This document shows, in pieces, positions 23,597 to 34,614 of a stretch of 64,000 bases of DNA. The notes under the pieces are model-generated. The model did no database searches, was not told the origin of the DNA, and saw only the letters and a list, made by a program, of their open reading frames with translations. This stretch comes from Apodospora peruviana (Eukaryota; Ascomycota; Sordariomycetes; Sordariales; Lasiosphaeriaceae). The translations under genes were made by a program, and so were the position numbers. Every line of letters starts with the position of its first letter. Position 1 is the first letter of the stretch. Location: the NCBI GenBank assembly GCA_033439685.1, contig JAUEDM010000010.1:1-64000 (forward strand), given 5' to 3'.

Positions 23597-23678
23597 TGGA
23601 TACACTGGGATTTGAACCCAGGACCTTTCACAATATCGCCTGTGCGAAGCGAAAATCATACCCCTAGACCATGTACCC
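23597..23678 (-). tRNA. tRNA-Ala (anticodon CGC) with 10-nt intron
   Basis: The minus strand folds as a tRNA. A 7-bp acceptor stem contains a G3:U70 pair and discriminator A73, both identity elements of tRNA-Ala. The D-arm has an A box (TGGTCTAGGGG), the anticodon stem is TTCGC/GTGAA, and the T-loop is GGTTCAAATCC. Between the anticodon-stem halves lie 17 nt. Placing the usual intron after position 37 leaves a 7-nt loop with anticodon CGC and a 10-nt intron. Mature length is 72 nt without CCA. Confidence 0.8.
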
Positions 23679-23963
23679 GCTTTAACTCTTATTGGCATAA
23701 GGCGCCTCTTTGCGTCCCTATAAAACTCATTGCCCATCACAGACAAGTCTACCACCGTTTTACATCAACAACTGCCTTGGTATCACATACATTGTATTAT
23801 TGCAGGCACTTTCGTGCAAATGCCAAGTAAATTGTACTTGCTAACTCGAATGTTCTGATACCAGTCTACCAAGAGCCCTCCTCTTGGAGCTGGACATGCA
23901 ACTTCGCGATCAATGCCCAGTGCACCGAACCTCCCACCCATGCCATCCAGCCACCAAGGCTAC

Positions 23964-25818
23964 CTAGAGGATATAGCGGAACTGAGGGTTCTGTGATACA
24001 ACTTGGTTAACAATCTATCATCAAAGGATACGTGCGGGAGTAGACATACCTTGACATCCGTCAAGTCATCCTCATAGGCATGCTCGAAGCCCTCCATGAT
24101 GCCGGCCTTGTCACGCTTCTTGTTCGACCACACGCAGAGCAAGCGGTACACGATGATGAGCACACCAGATACAATGGAGGTGATCACAACAATGATGAAA
24201 CCACTAGCATATCTTGGCGCCTCCTCGGCTTTGAAGACAAGCGGGCCAACGAAGTTTCCTGCATTGCCGCTCAGTAATCAGCATGGATTGCAACTTTGAT
24301 CAAAACGCTGGAGTTCAGTTACCAAGACAGTAGCCGATATAAATACCGGACGAAGCGATGGATCGCTTGGTGTAGCCAGCCATGTTGGCCACACTGAGTC
24401 CCATAAGAACAGCATATCCGGCACCAAGAGAAGGCAGGGTAAACACCGCAAACAGAAGACCACCCTTGGCATTCAGCGGAAGGAGCCACAGCAAAAGCGA
24501 AGCTAGAATGGTGCCCAACTCGGCCACCAAGATGAGGTAACTCCTCGCATTCTTGAGCTTCGACGCCAAATAAGACAGAAGCAACATCATGCTGCCGGCA
24601 TAGACACCGCAGGGCATCATCAGAAGCAGCGAGTTGAGCTGGCTGTACCCAAACCCACCGATGATGATAGGAATAAAAGTCGAGATGGGCCCGTTGGCGA
24701 TCATGCTGAGGAACGAAACGGCGAACAGTATCCAGAACTTGGCGTCGAGAAGCAGTTCAATGATCTGGTCCACCTTATAGTGTGTGTTCCTGACGCCGGA
24801 GTTGTTGGTCCGCAGGCGGGCTACCAAGATGAAGCGTTCGCGCTCGGTGAAACCTTTCGCGTTGATCGGGTCTGGCGGCAGCACCCAGAACAGGGCGACT
24901 CCCCACAGGAGAGTAAGAGAGGCGCCAAAATAATACATATATCGCCAGGTAGAGGCGCCACCGCCGATCTGGCCGAGGCCGTAGTTGATGAGCGGCGAGA
25001 CAACAGAGACATAACCAGTCATGCTATACCAGATGCCCATTCGCATGGCCTGTTCTTTCTTCTGGTACCAGGATCCCCTGTTAATGCATAGCTGTTGTCA
25101 GTAAAAAGTCCCCAGTAAGTGAAAGGGGCGTTTCCTTGTTTTTTATTTCTTTTTATCTCTTCAGAAAGAAAAAATAAAAGAAAAAGCAAAATATTTCCGG
25201 GAGAGGAAAACAAGAATATGACTGACACTATCAACATGAACATCGGGGATACGCCTGATTCGAGCATGCCAAGGAAGAAGCGCTGGGCATAGAGACCCTG
25301 GTAGCTGTTGCAGACCACCGTAAGCATGAGACATAAGCCCCAGAGGACAACGAGGCCGGAAGCGACCCGCTCGACCGGGAACTTCTGAGCAAGCACCATG
25401 GCAGGGTAAGAGCCAATGATGTAGCCCAGATAGAAGATGGATGCACTCCATGAGTAACGGGTTCCAACTAGCAGGTCGAGATCCGTCCGCAGTCCGAAGA
25501 TGGCCTTGACACCCAAGTCAGCAAGGATCCCGCCTAGAGAGTGAGAGAGCGACTTACAGCCTGTCCCAACATGGCCTTGTCATAGTATTGCAGACTGTAG
25601 GTCATGCACAGCACCGGCATCAGCCGCCAATCAATCTTGCGGCGGAGCTTTTTTTCTTCAGCATCCGTCCATGTCTGCTCGCCCGTGTAGTTGGCGAGCA
25701 CCACCACAGCCTCGTCATTGTGGACCGTGTCGATGGAGTTGGCCTTCTTCACTGGCACTTCGTTGGCGGAGGCTGTGTCGGGGTTCTCCGCCATCTGGAC
25801 GGATTCTTTCTCAGACAT
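23964..25818 (-). CDS. MFS permease, allantoate/Dal5 (anion:cation symporter) type
   Basis: Five exons (25818-25558, 25504-25227, 25077-24323, 24258-24050, 23990-23964) encode 509 residues. The N-terminal cytosolic tail leads into KIDWRLMPVLCMTYSLQYYDK, a signature of the Dal5/ACS family. Twelve membrane segments can be traced, and the last 27-nt exon supplies the conserved ending NPQFRYIL. In exon 1-2, only the acceptor at 25505/25506 restores the conserved AIFGLR. The intron after exon 2 is about 149 nt and AT-rich, longer than the rest. The family imports organic anions such as allantoate, vitamins and aromatic acids across the plasma membrane. The divergent neighbour is the MBL-fold hydrolase, which suggests uptake of a substrate for this gene set. 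Confidence 0.9.
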
Positions 25819-26385
25819 GATGGGCAGTTGTCAGACCCAGTTGTCCGTTGTTGGAGATGATACAGGAAACAAGAGACAAAGCTGATCGCGGAACCAGATT
25901 CTCGGGTCGCCTTTATGTAGATGGACTGGCCCAGGCTGACGCACGCGTACCCCGGTTTACCCCAGAAGGATAGATGAAAACAAGATCTGAGGATCCGGGT
26001 TCCCGGACACCTGCTTGGTCGCCGGCATGGCTGATTCTGGGGACGAACCTGGAGATTCCTTGCTGCGAGCCAGTCAACGACGATCTGGAATGCATGGCTA
26101 ATGATATCCCAAAGCCGATACTTGGCGTATTAGTCCAGAATAGGAGTTCCGGCGGGGTCTGTGATGGACCTTGGAGAGACTAAACATAGCCGAAGGATCT
26201 AGTGAAGCTCCAGTAGCCGTTCTTCCCCATATTTCCCCGCAAACCCAAAAGACAAGGGGGCATAATATGAGCCGGCCTCCCCATTTGCCTCTAACCAAGT
26301 ACAAAGATAGAAGACATACAGTGGTTGATGTAGCTTACATTATTGGATATCAACACCATCAAAGGAATCACAGCACACCATCACA
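25819..26385. promoter_or_regulatory. Divergent upstream region of permease and MBL-fold hydrolase
   Basis: 567 bp between divergent start codons. CGG/CCG triplets are present (for example near 26015 and 26149). No clear shared dyad found by eye. Confidence 0.45.
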
Positions 26386-27603
26386 ATGGCAGCCAAGCAA
26401 CCACGTGTTCAGCTCCCCGCTGGACGGGAGACCGTCAGCGTCAAGATGATGAACCCAACCAGCTTTGGCCCGATCCAAATGTCACGGTTCATGGGCCCCG
26501 CGGCACCAGGACACAAGAAACCCGAGTGGGGATGTTCACTTTCGTTCCTCCTCGAGCATCCCTCCGGTCGAAAACTCGTCTTTGACCTGGGGATTCGCAA
26601 GGACCCTGACAACCTCGCTCCCAAGATCGTCAACTATCTGCCCTCGACGGGCTATACCATCAAATCCCAGAATGTGGCAGATATTCTTGCCAATGGAGGT
26701 GTGAAGGGCGAGGAGATCGAGGCTGTAATTTGGAGGTGAGAGCTTACCCCAACAAAACTACCTATGAGCTGAGCCTCGTGCTAATTATCTGCAAAGCCAC
26801 TGGCACTGGGACCACATCGGTGACCCGTCTACCTTTCCTTCAACCACGGACCTGATAGTCGGCCCCGGCTTCAAGGACGCCATGCTCCCAGGTGCGCCAG
26901 CAAACCCGGACTCGCCCATCCTCGAAAGCGATTACACGTAAGTGCCCACTCTACTCTCCCCAATAACTTGTCACAACCACTAACCATATGAGTGCGTAGA
27001 GGCCGCAACCTAGTTGAAATCACATACTCAGATTCCGACCCAAAACGCACACAAATCGGCTCCTTCCCAGCATACGATTACTTCGGCGACGGCTCATTCT
27101 ACCTCCTCGACAGCCCAGGCCACGCCATTGGTCATTTATGCGGCCTCGCTCGCACGACACCAGATCCAGACAGCACCTTCGTCCTCCTGGGAGGCGACGT
27201 CTGCCACTACGCGGGCATCTTCCGGCCATCAGAGCACTTGCCCATCCCAGACAAGATCACGCCTCACCCCTGCCACAGCACCGATATGAACATGAGTCTA
27301 TGTCCGGGCCACGCGTGGGAGGAGCTCCAGACCTCTAGAGGGAGAAAACCGACGAACACTCTGTTCGATATGACTTTTGGCGGGGACATTCCACTTGCAA
27401 CCAAGACGATGTGGAAATTGCAAGAATTGGACTGTCTGGAGAATGTCATGGTTATTATTGCTCATGATCTTGATATTATGAATAGTGTGGAGCATTTTCC
27501 CGGGGCCTTGAATGAGTGGAAAGAGAAAGGTTGGGGGGAACGATTGCACTGGGCTTTTTTGAAGGATTTAGAGGGGTATTGGAAGGATAAGGGGCTGGTA
27601 TGA
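26386..27603 (+). CDS. Metallo-beta-lactamase-fold hydrolase, lactonase-like
   Basis: Three exons (26386-26735, 26797-26937, 27000-27603) give 364 residues. The zinc ligands are complete: HWHWDH (HxHxDH, residues 118-123, created across the first splice junction), DSPGHAIGH, GGDVCH and a late IIAHD. This ligand order is shared with N-acyl-homoserine lactonases and related ester/lactone hydrolases; glyoxalase II-like or other MBL enzymes remain possible. No signal peptide is present, so it should be cytosolic. It lies between the permease and BVMO2. Since BVMOs make esters and lactones from ketones, a ring-opening lactonase is a coherent role. That substrate link is inference; the fold and metal site are direct. 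Confidence 0.9.
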
Positions 27604-27780
27604 ACTTATGAAGTTTATGTTGTTTGTTGATTACTGGTGAGGGAGATACGATAGCCTTGAGAGGTCATTTGTTGAAGAGTTTCCAGCTTCAAGGAAATGA
27701 AGGTATTCATTCACATTTCCGCCTGAAGACCCACGGCTTGTACTCAAAACCTGCTTGTATGAAGCCATTCTTCCATTCGC

Positions 27781-27807
27781 TTTTTTTTTTTTTTTTTTTT
27801 TTTTTTT
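27781..27807 (+). repeat. Poly-T tract, 27 nt
   Basis: Twenty-seven consecutive T residues about 180 bp downstream of the MBL-fold hydrolase stop. It could equally be the A-tail of a decayed retro-element on the other strand; no such element is visible next to it. Confidence 0.9.
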
Positions 27808-28165
27808 CGCGTACTCTATGTTGACAGCCCGCTCTGAGACGCTGTAAAACCTCCACGTTTAATTGATTGAAGCTGGGCTGTGAAGACCCCCCATACGACT
27901 GAGACGAATCACATGCGCCACAGGCAGTGTTGCTCCTTGACAGGGATGTGCCTCTGACTACAGATGAATTTGTGCTCACCATGGATCCCACGTGGCAAAC
28001 CAGCCGGCCGGTATAGTGGTTTGATCAATATTGGCCACCTCCATTAATACTGATCGCCAACCATCCCCCTTGGTCCAACCCAGTAGAAGTACTTGCCCAG
28101 ACGCCGCATAGCCGTACCCACACCAACGAGCATATACTAAGGCTCTAGCGCGACTAGCTGGTACT

Positions 28166-28328
28166 TCGGCACTCGGCTCTGTCCAGCTCTGGAATACCGG
28201 AACCGGGGTCGGGTTGGAGATCTGGAGTTGCTCCCGGGACTCAAGGGTTTGAGGGCCAAGATGCGGGGGATTTTCTGGGGAAACGCGTTCGCGGGTTAAG
28301 TTTTGCCGAGCATCCTTTATGCCGAGTG
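28166..28328 (+). promoter_or_regulatory. Two CACTCGGC motifs upstream of BVMO2
   Basis: CACTCGGC at 28170-28177, within TCGGCACTCGGC, and its reverse complement GCCGAGTG at 28321-28328, about 140 bp before the BVMO2 start. The same 8-mer occurs three times in the esterase/SDR2 divergent promoter. The CGG triplets suit a Zn2Cys6 regulator. Function is inferred. Confidence 0.45.
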
Positions 28329-28464
28329 CGAATGGCCTCTAATTACCGATGTTGAGGTCCTTGTTTTGGACCATAAGCAAGCAACCGCCCTAGTTATCCA
28401 TCCTGTTGGGTTCCTAAGACTCAGACTCGCACTCGCACACGCACGCAACACACACAGACACACC

Positions 28465-30180
28465 ATGGGATCTCTAGACCGCACAGCCAACACCATGTCA
28501 GCATTCGAGCAGGCCAACAAAGATCTGGACTATGATGTCCTCATCGTGGGCGCTGGGTTGAGCGGAATCTATTCCCTTCTGCGCATGCGCCAGCTAGGGT
28601 TGCGGGTGAGGGTGCTCGAGGCGGGTGAAGCAGAAGGAGGAACATGGTTCTGGTGAGTCCTTCCTCTTCACACATCACCAGACCACCAACTGACCCGATC
28701 TCCCCGTTGTAGGAACCGATACCCCGGCGCGCGATTCGATTCAGAAAGCTTCAGCTACATCTTCTCCTTCTCGCAAGAAGTTCTGGACGAGTGGTCCTGG
28801 ACCGAGCAGTTCTCCCCGCAACCAGAGACGCTCAAATACATTCAGTTCCTCACAAAGAAGTTCGACCTCAAGCACGACATGAAATTCAACACGCGCATCC
28901 ACTCAGCAAAATTCGAGACGTCACAAAACATCTGGCGTCTGACCGACGAGACTGGTCATCAGTACACCACCCGCTACCTCATCACCGCCATGGGCATCCT
29001 CAACCAGCCTACCCTGCCGGACATCCCGGGTGTGAACGACTACAAAGGCACAGCCTTTCACACTGCGCGCTGGCCGTCTGACCACTCGGCGCTGAACGGC
29101 AAGCGGGTCGGCATCATTGGCACAGGCGCGACGGCCATTCAGACCATCCAGGAGATCTACAAGGTCGTCGGCTCCCTGACCGTTTTTCAGAGGACGCCCA
29201 ACTGGACCGCTCCTCTCCGAAACAGCAAGATCACACCGGAAGAAATGGCCGAGATCCGCCGGCAGTATCCAGAAATCTTTCGCAAGTGTCTCGAGTCGTA
29301 CTCGTGCTTCGTGCACATGAGCGACGACCGCAAGACGACCGACATGTCGCGCGAGGAGCTCTACGCGAAATGGGAGGAACTCTACCAGCTTCCGGGGTTT
29401 TCGAAAGTGCTCGGTGTCTCCAAAGACATTTTTACCGACAGGGAAGTAAACAAGCTGTACAGCGATTTTCATGCAGCCAAGATCCGGGCCCGGATCCGCG
29501 ATCCTGTCGTCGCGGAGAAGTTGATCCCCAAGTGTCATGGCTTCGGCACGCGCCGGACGCCGTTGGAGAGCGGATACTACGAGGCGTTTAATGAGCCGAA
29601 CGTGGAGTTGGTTGATATCAAGGAGAACCCGATTGAGAGAATCACGGAGAAGGGGATCTTGTTGAAAGATGGGCAGGAACATGAGTTTGATGTACTCATC
29701 TATGCAACTGGGTTTGATGCCGTCACGGGGTCGTTCAACGCTGTTGAGTTTGAGGGTGTTGGTGAACAGAAGCTGCGCGATACGTGGAGCAGGGGGATCC
29801 AGACTTATCTTGGTCTCACGGTGAAGGGGTTTCCGAATATGTTTATGGTCATGGGGCCGCACCAGATGTTTGGCAATATTCCCCGGAGTATTGAGTATGC
29901 GGTCGACTGGGTGGCGGATTTCATTTCCTATGCGCGGGAGAATAATGTGCAGTATGTGGAGGCGCGGCAGGAGAAGATGGATGAGTGGTATCAGCATGTT
30001 GACGAGGTCGGTCAGGGGTTATTGAGTAACGAGGTCGACTCGTGGATGACGGGCGTGAACAAGAACCTCAAGCACAAGCAGAAGAGGTCGCTCACGAGGT
30101 ATAATGGGCCCGCTCCGGGGTACAGGAAGAGGTGTGATGATGTCAAGGCGAGAAATTATGCGGATTTTGTATTGGGTTGA
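28465..30180 (+). CDS. Type I Baeyer-Villiger monooxygenase, cyclohexanone-monooxygenase-like (BVMO2)
   Basis: Two exons (28465-28652, 28713-30180) give 551 residues, the usual length for cyclohexanone/cyclopentanone-type BVMOs. The frame shows GAGLSG at about residue 29, then GGTWFWNRYPGARFDSES, which is close to the bacterial-type CHMO consensus. The fingerprint is YKGTAFHTARWP (about 173), with Tyr in place of the usual Phe. The NADPH motif GTGATA is near 199, and ATGFDAVTGSF lies near the C-terminus. It should convert a ketone to an ester or lactone with NADPH and O2. It differs clearly from BVMO1 in length and in the N-terminus, so the two probably act on different intermediates or come from different lineages. 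An alternative upstream ATG is not needed. Confidence 0.93.
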
Positions 30181-31354
30181 GGTTGTTCGGGATGTTGATG
30201 AGGCATAGACTGTATATTGCTTTCTCATTTAGTTACCATTACACGTGTTAAGTCAACTATGATTCAGTTTTACAGTTCTTCCAGGGTGATTCTACATTGT
30301 TCACAAAGAAAAGCCTTCAAGGGCTTGCCAGATAACAAACTTTGAGTGTGGAGGTTGCATTCAAGGTTATTGCTTACTTGAGCCGAAGGTGGTCTGACTA
30401 TAACGACATATCCCACGTTCTAACCCTACTACGTACCTCCATACTGCCTTGGTGACATTGATGGCGTCGATAGTTCGGTTCGATTCGGAAGCTGAACAGA
30501 CCTGCATACCACCTGCCCATCTCGTACACACAGCTGCGCAAACCTGAAAACACAGGGCTTGGCTGCAGATCTTGCCTTATACAACCCCCACCATCCCACA
30601 TTATGAGGTGTGTTGCACCGGCCGTACTATGAGCCAATTTCTTCAGACAACGATCTGAGTTCACACCTGCCAAGGCGTGAAGATGCCGGCCACGGGTAAT
30701 CGACGTCCCTGGACCTAAATGCCGTGCATTATGCAACATCATCGTAGCTACATGTTCTCGAAAGGATCCAGCAGGCCGATAATGCACACATTGCCATCCT
30801 AGATAACGTACCGCGATCGATGTGCCTCGAACTCAAACACTCTGAGGGAATAGAGACCCTCTGGCTTCGGGTGATGGCCCGGTAGTTTGATGATGGAAGA
30901 ATAAGAAAGCGCAAGCGGAGTCATAACCCTCTATAACATACATATACAGACCGTACTCTCAAACATGCCGATATGCAGATTGGCCAATCATCTACGAATG
31001 TCAACTCTTGATAACCCGGTAAGTCTACCCCCATATAAACACGGGAGCACCCGTACACCCTGGTCAGGCGGCGGATGGCGTAACATTGAGCGGCTGAACC
31101 TGGAAGGTGGATACATGTAAAGGTTGCAGTGCCTCGAGACACATGGCTTCAGTCATATCAATGCGTGGGGACGGGCGAAAGACATGCTTCAGCTTACCCC
31201 GGACATGCCCATGCTTGAACGACGAATAGGTGGCTGAAAGAAACATAAATACACCTGCCTTTATAATCCGACCCCTGCCCCGTTCCCTGTAAACCCATTG
31301 CTATTCCTCGTCACAGCCCCAGCATATCCTTTGAACCACACCTTCTAGCCGACA
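30181..31354. other. Intergenic, no gene seen
   Basis: Frames here are short and without recognisable domains. A TATA-like stretch (ATAAATA near 31246) lies about 100 bp before the subtilase start. Confidence 0.55.
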
Positions 31355-32908
31355 ATGTTATTCTCCGCTGCTGTACTTCTCGCCTTACTCCCGGCAGGGT
31401 TGACTGCCCCGTCTGCCGGGCCACTGGACAAACGTGCCCCACTGATCCAAGCCCGCTCCCCTGCCAAGGTCGTGCCGGGCAAGTACATCGTCAAGCTCAA
31501 AGATGGCATCACGGATGCTGCCGTGAACAAAGCGGTTGGGAAATACACAGCCAGCCAGGTTTACAAAGGCGTATTCAAAGGTTTTGCGGGTACTTTTGAC
31601 GCCGCTTCTCTCGAAGCCATCCGAAACCTTCCCGATGTACTTTCATCTCAGTCAAAACAACAACTAAAGCATAACGGTATACTAACTGCTCTTGCCAGGT
31701 CGAATACGTCGAAGAAGACGCGGTCTTCACGATAAACGGCATAGTTACCCAGACTAACGCACCCTGGAACTTGGCGAGAATCAGCAGGCGCACCGCCCCT
31801 TCGACCTCGTACAGGTATGATTCAACTGCTGGCAGTGGGACTTGCTCGTATATCATCGACACAGGTGTCGACACTGCCCATCCGGTATGTACCTTCCAAC
31901 CAAACATGAGAGAGACCTTTGGGCAACTCAACTGGCAACACATGAACAGCAATTCGAAAACCGCGCATTCTGGGGCGCCAACTTTGCGGGGGATGGCCAG
32001 AATTCCGATCTGAACGGACACGGAACTGCAGCAGCTGGTGTCGTCGGCGCTATTACCTACGGGGTAGCCAAGAAGACCAAGATTATTGCCGTTAAGGTAT
32101 TGAATGCTAGCGGGAGTGGCTCGACGTATGATCCCCCTCCCCCTTTTCACATTACTTCTCAGTTCATACTAACAATCATCCCAGCTCGGGGGTCATATCC
32201 GGCATGAACTGGGTGGTAACCGACAAAGCGACACGTGGATGCCCGAACGGCACAGCCGCGAATATGGCCATCGGCGGCGGGTTTTCGGCATCGGTCAACG
32301 CCGCCGCCAGGAACATGGTCAACGGCGGAGTGTTTCTGTCTGTCTCCTCGGGCGCCGACAACGCCAACGCGGCCAACTATTCCCCCGCCTCTGAGCCACT
32401 GGCCTGCACCGTGGCCGCTTCGACTCAAGCCGATGCGGCGGCCAGCTTCTCCAACTGGGGATCTTTGATCGATATATATGCTCCTGGACAGAATATTTTG
32501 ACGACTTGGATTGGGGGCGGTACGGTATGTACTCACTCACTCCTGAAACCGAAAATTACAGAGGGAGGGGGGCTAAGTGATGCTGATGACGATGATCAGA
32601 ATACGCTGTCGGGTACAAGCATGGCTGCTGCGCATATCACTGGGCTGGGTGCGTATCTGCATACCCTGAGAGGCAGTTTGACGACGGCCGCGCAGATGTG
32701 CCCGTTTATTCGCTCGATTGCGACGCAGAATGTAAGTACCATTTGCCTGATGCCATTGTATCCCGTGTTTCTTCACTACGTGATAGAAGCCGTCGAGCTA
32801 ATGCTTGGACAGGTGTTAACGGGCGTGCCCACGGGGACGTCCAATCTTCTGGCCTACAACGGGGTCGATTGTAACTTGAGTGTCGCGGCACCGACCTGTC
32901 CTCAGTGA
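31355..32908 (+). CDS. Proteinase K-like subtilase (S8) with altered active-site surroundings
   Basis: Six exons (31355-31636, 31699-31884, 31950-32125, 32185-32524, 32600-32731, 32813-32908) encode 403 residues. There is a signal peptide (to about residue 18), an I9-type propeptide (PGKYIVKLKDGI ...), and a catalytic domain with Asp148 (IIDTGVD), His180 (NGHGT) and Ser335 (SGTSMA). The family is secreted and degrades proteins. Several normally fixed positions differ. The oxyanion-hole Asn of the AAGN motif is Ala272 here (SSGADNANA), GHGTHCAG reads GHGTAAAG, and GTSMATPH reads GTSMAAAH. The triad is intact and all joins are in frame. It may be a slow, altered or pseudo-enzyme; I cannot tell which. 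It sits between BVMO2 and tRNA-Lys and does not fit the catabolic theme. Confidence 0.9.
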
Positions 32909-33081
32909 ACGACCTGATATCAACACACTATTGGTAGATTTACGCCGGCCGTGCGATTGAAGAGTCACACGAGACTGAACACAAGGAATAAGAAGGAAGA
33001 AAGCAACAACCCGCCAAATGTATCCCTATTCAAAAATGAGAAGGAACAAAAGAAAAAGGGAGGCGATATCGCCGGGAATTG

Positions 33082-33211
33082 AGCCCGACGTGGGGGTCGA
33101 ACCCACAACCTTGAGATTAAGAGTCTCACGCTCTACCGATCTGGAGGAGGTTAGTTTCATGATTTTCAAGTTTTTGTGAAATGGAGGAAAGTCTTACTGA
33201 GCTAGCCGGGC
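33082..33211 (-). tRNA. tRNA-Lys (anticodon CUU) interrupted in the D-loop by a 57-nt insertion
   Basis: On the minus strand the two parts 33211-33198 and 33140-33082 form a complete tRNA-Lys. It has acceptor stem GCCCGGC/GTCGGGC, anticodon loop CTCTTAA (anticodon CTT), and T-arm GTGGG-TTCGACC-CCCAC. The parts are separated after ...GCTCA by 57 nt. Removing them gives GCTCAATCGGTAGAGC, a normal D-arm, and a 73-nt molecule. There is no insertion at the usual tRNA-intron site (37/38). The T-rich segment around 33047-33058 (minus-strand sense) could serve as Pol III terminator. Confidence 0.88.
33141..33197 (-). other. Spliceosomal-type intron inside the tRNA-Lys D-loop
   Basis: Read on the minus strand the insertion begins GTAAGA, holds a branch-point-like CTAAC 12 nt before the end, and ends CCTCCAG. 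Its 57-nt length is in the range of the mRNA introns in this window. Excision by GT...AG rules restores the D-loop exactly. tRNA introns of the endonuclease type are expected only next to the anticodon. A chance insertion with all three signals in the right places is unlikely. Confidence 0.75.
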
Positions 33212-33474
33212 AATTCTTTATTTTTGGTTGACGATGCGGCAATTAATTCGTCTTGATATGGGGCGGATGGAGTAGGTTCTGACTCGTGGGTGTCTGGATG
33301 GAGTTTAGGATGAAGAGTTGGAACTCGGTAGATGGAACACGACTCGTGATAGCGGTTGAGAGTCTGCTAGGATATGGTCACTTTGAGCACATTCATAGCC
33401 GCAAGGAAAATATTGGTAATTTATTCTAGGACATAAAGAAAGACCAACAGCACAATCAAACTCTTACATCTCCA

Positions 33475-34614
33475 TCAATCCGTCTTGACCTCAAACTTGC
33501 CAGACGCCTCCGGCTTGCTCAGCGCCCACGTTATCCCCTCCGCAACCACTCTATCCCACCTCGTGCACTCGGGGAGCTTATCTGCACCAAACCGTCTAAA
33601 CCCGTGCGGCAGCCCCTCGAAGAGGTGTATATCCGTAGCAACCCTATATTCCCATTAATCATTAACGTTAGCAAAAACATCCAAATCACCAGACATCGAA
33701 AATACTTACCCCTGCTCACTCAACATCTTCCCATACAACAGACCCTCATCCCGAAGCGGATCCATCCCCGCGATACCAAATACACTCGGCGGCAACCCCC
33801 TGACCTGCTCGGGCTTCGCATTACCAGGATTAAGCCTCAAATCGTTCTCGTTCAGGTCACTCCTAACTTTCAACAAATCCGTAAACAGCTTGACCATGGC
33901 AACAGGTAATATCGGCGCATCTTTGTTAACCACATACGACGACGTTTCCGGATCCTTCAACTTGTTTCGTTGAGGGGCATAACACTCATGGTGCACAAGA
34001 CACGGAATCTGGAGCACCTGGCCCGCGATCTTGGGCAGTCCCTTCTCAATGACCTGCAGATGCTGCCCAAGAACAAGCCAGGCAGTCAACCACGCGCCAG
34101 CCGAGATCCCGCCCACCACTATCTGGTCAGCAATTCCACCGACCTCATCAATGTGGTCGTGCAACCACGCAAAAGCGTCCTCGGTGTCGTGCAGCGCGGT
34201 GGGATAAGTGTGCTCAGGCGTATGCCGATAATTCACATTCAGCACGATCACTTGACTAGTAATAGCAATCCGGGAACAGGTCGCGTCTTCGGACGAGAGC
34301 GTGCCAAAGACGAAACCGCCGCCGTGCAGGTGGATGTAGACTGGTAGTTTTGAGTCGGAAGAACAAGAGAGGGGTCGGTAGGTGCGGGCTTCGATGCTGC
34401 TGCCGTCGCGGGTCGGGATGGAGTAGTCCTTCATCTGGATTTTGGATTCAAAATCGTTGGCGGCCATGTCGGCTTTTGCGGCCGTTTCGCGGCCGGCGTT
34501 GAGGAAGTCTTTCCTTTCTTGGATGGAACTGAAGGTTGGGAAGGGTGGGAGGGCGGCCTCGACTGCGCGCCATTCTGCGGAAGGGCCGGTATTGAAGCGT
34601 GAAAAGTCGGCCAT
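33475..34614 (-). CDS. HSL-family alpha/beta hydrolase (esterase/lipase)
   Basis: Two exons (34614-33710, 33643-33475) encode 357 residues. The oxyanion motif HGGG is at 97-100, the nucleophile elbow G-I-S171-A-G, the acid Asp285 (AGMDPLRDE), and the base His315 (GLPHGF), the last supplied by exon 2. There is no signal peptide, so it should be intracellular. The family cleaves esters of small to medium acyl or alcohol groups. It is divergent from SDR2 and shares an upstream region carrying three CACTCGGC motifs also seen before BVMO2. Hydrolysis of an ester formed by a BVMO, followed by SDR oxidation of the alcohol, would be a consistent chain; this is inference. Confidence 0.92.

Larger units (their letters stand above)
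27604..28464. other. Intergenic, T tract and BVMO2 upstream region
   Basis: This holds a 27-nt T run (27781-27807) and two CACTCGGC motifs nearer BVMO2 (listed separately). No gene seen. Confidence 0.6.
32909..33474. other. Intergenic around tRNA-Lys
   Basis: Apart from the tRNA gene described separately, no gene or repeat seen. Confidence 0.6.

Noticed and set aside
25533..25557. Very short 24-nt intron in the permease (acceptor CTCTAG)
   Set aside because: Too short for splicing. The 53-nt alternative ending CAAG restores the conserved AIFGLR and keeps the frame.
28921..29997. 358-codon minus-strand frame
   Set aside because: Lies wholly within BVMO2, whose motifs are unmistakable. The shadow is composition-driven.
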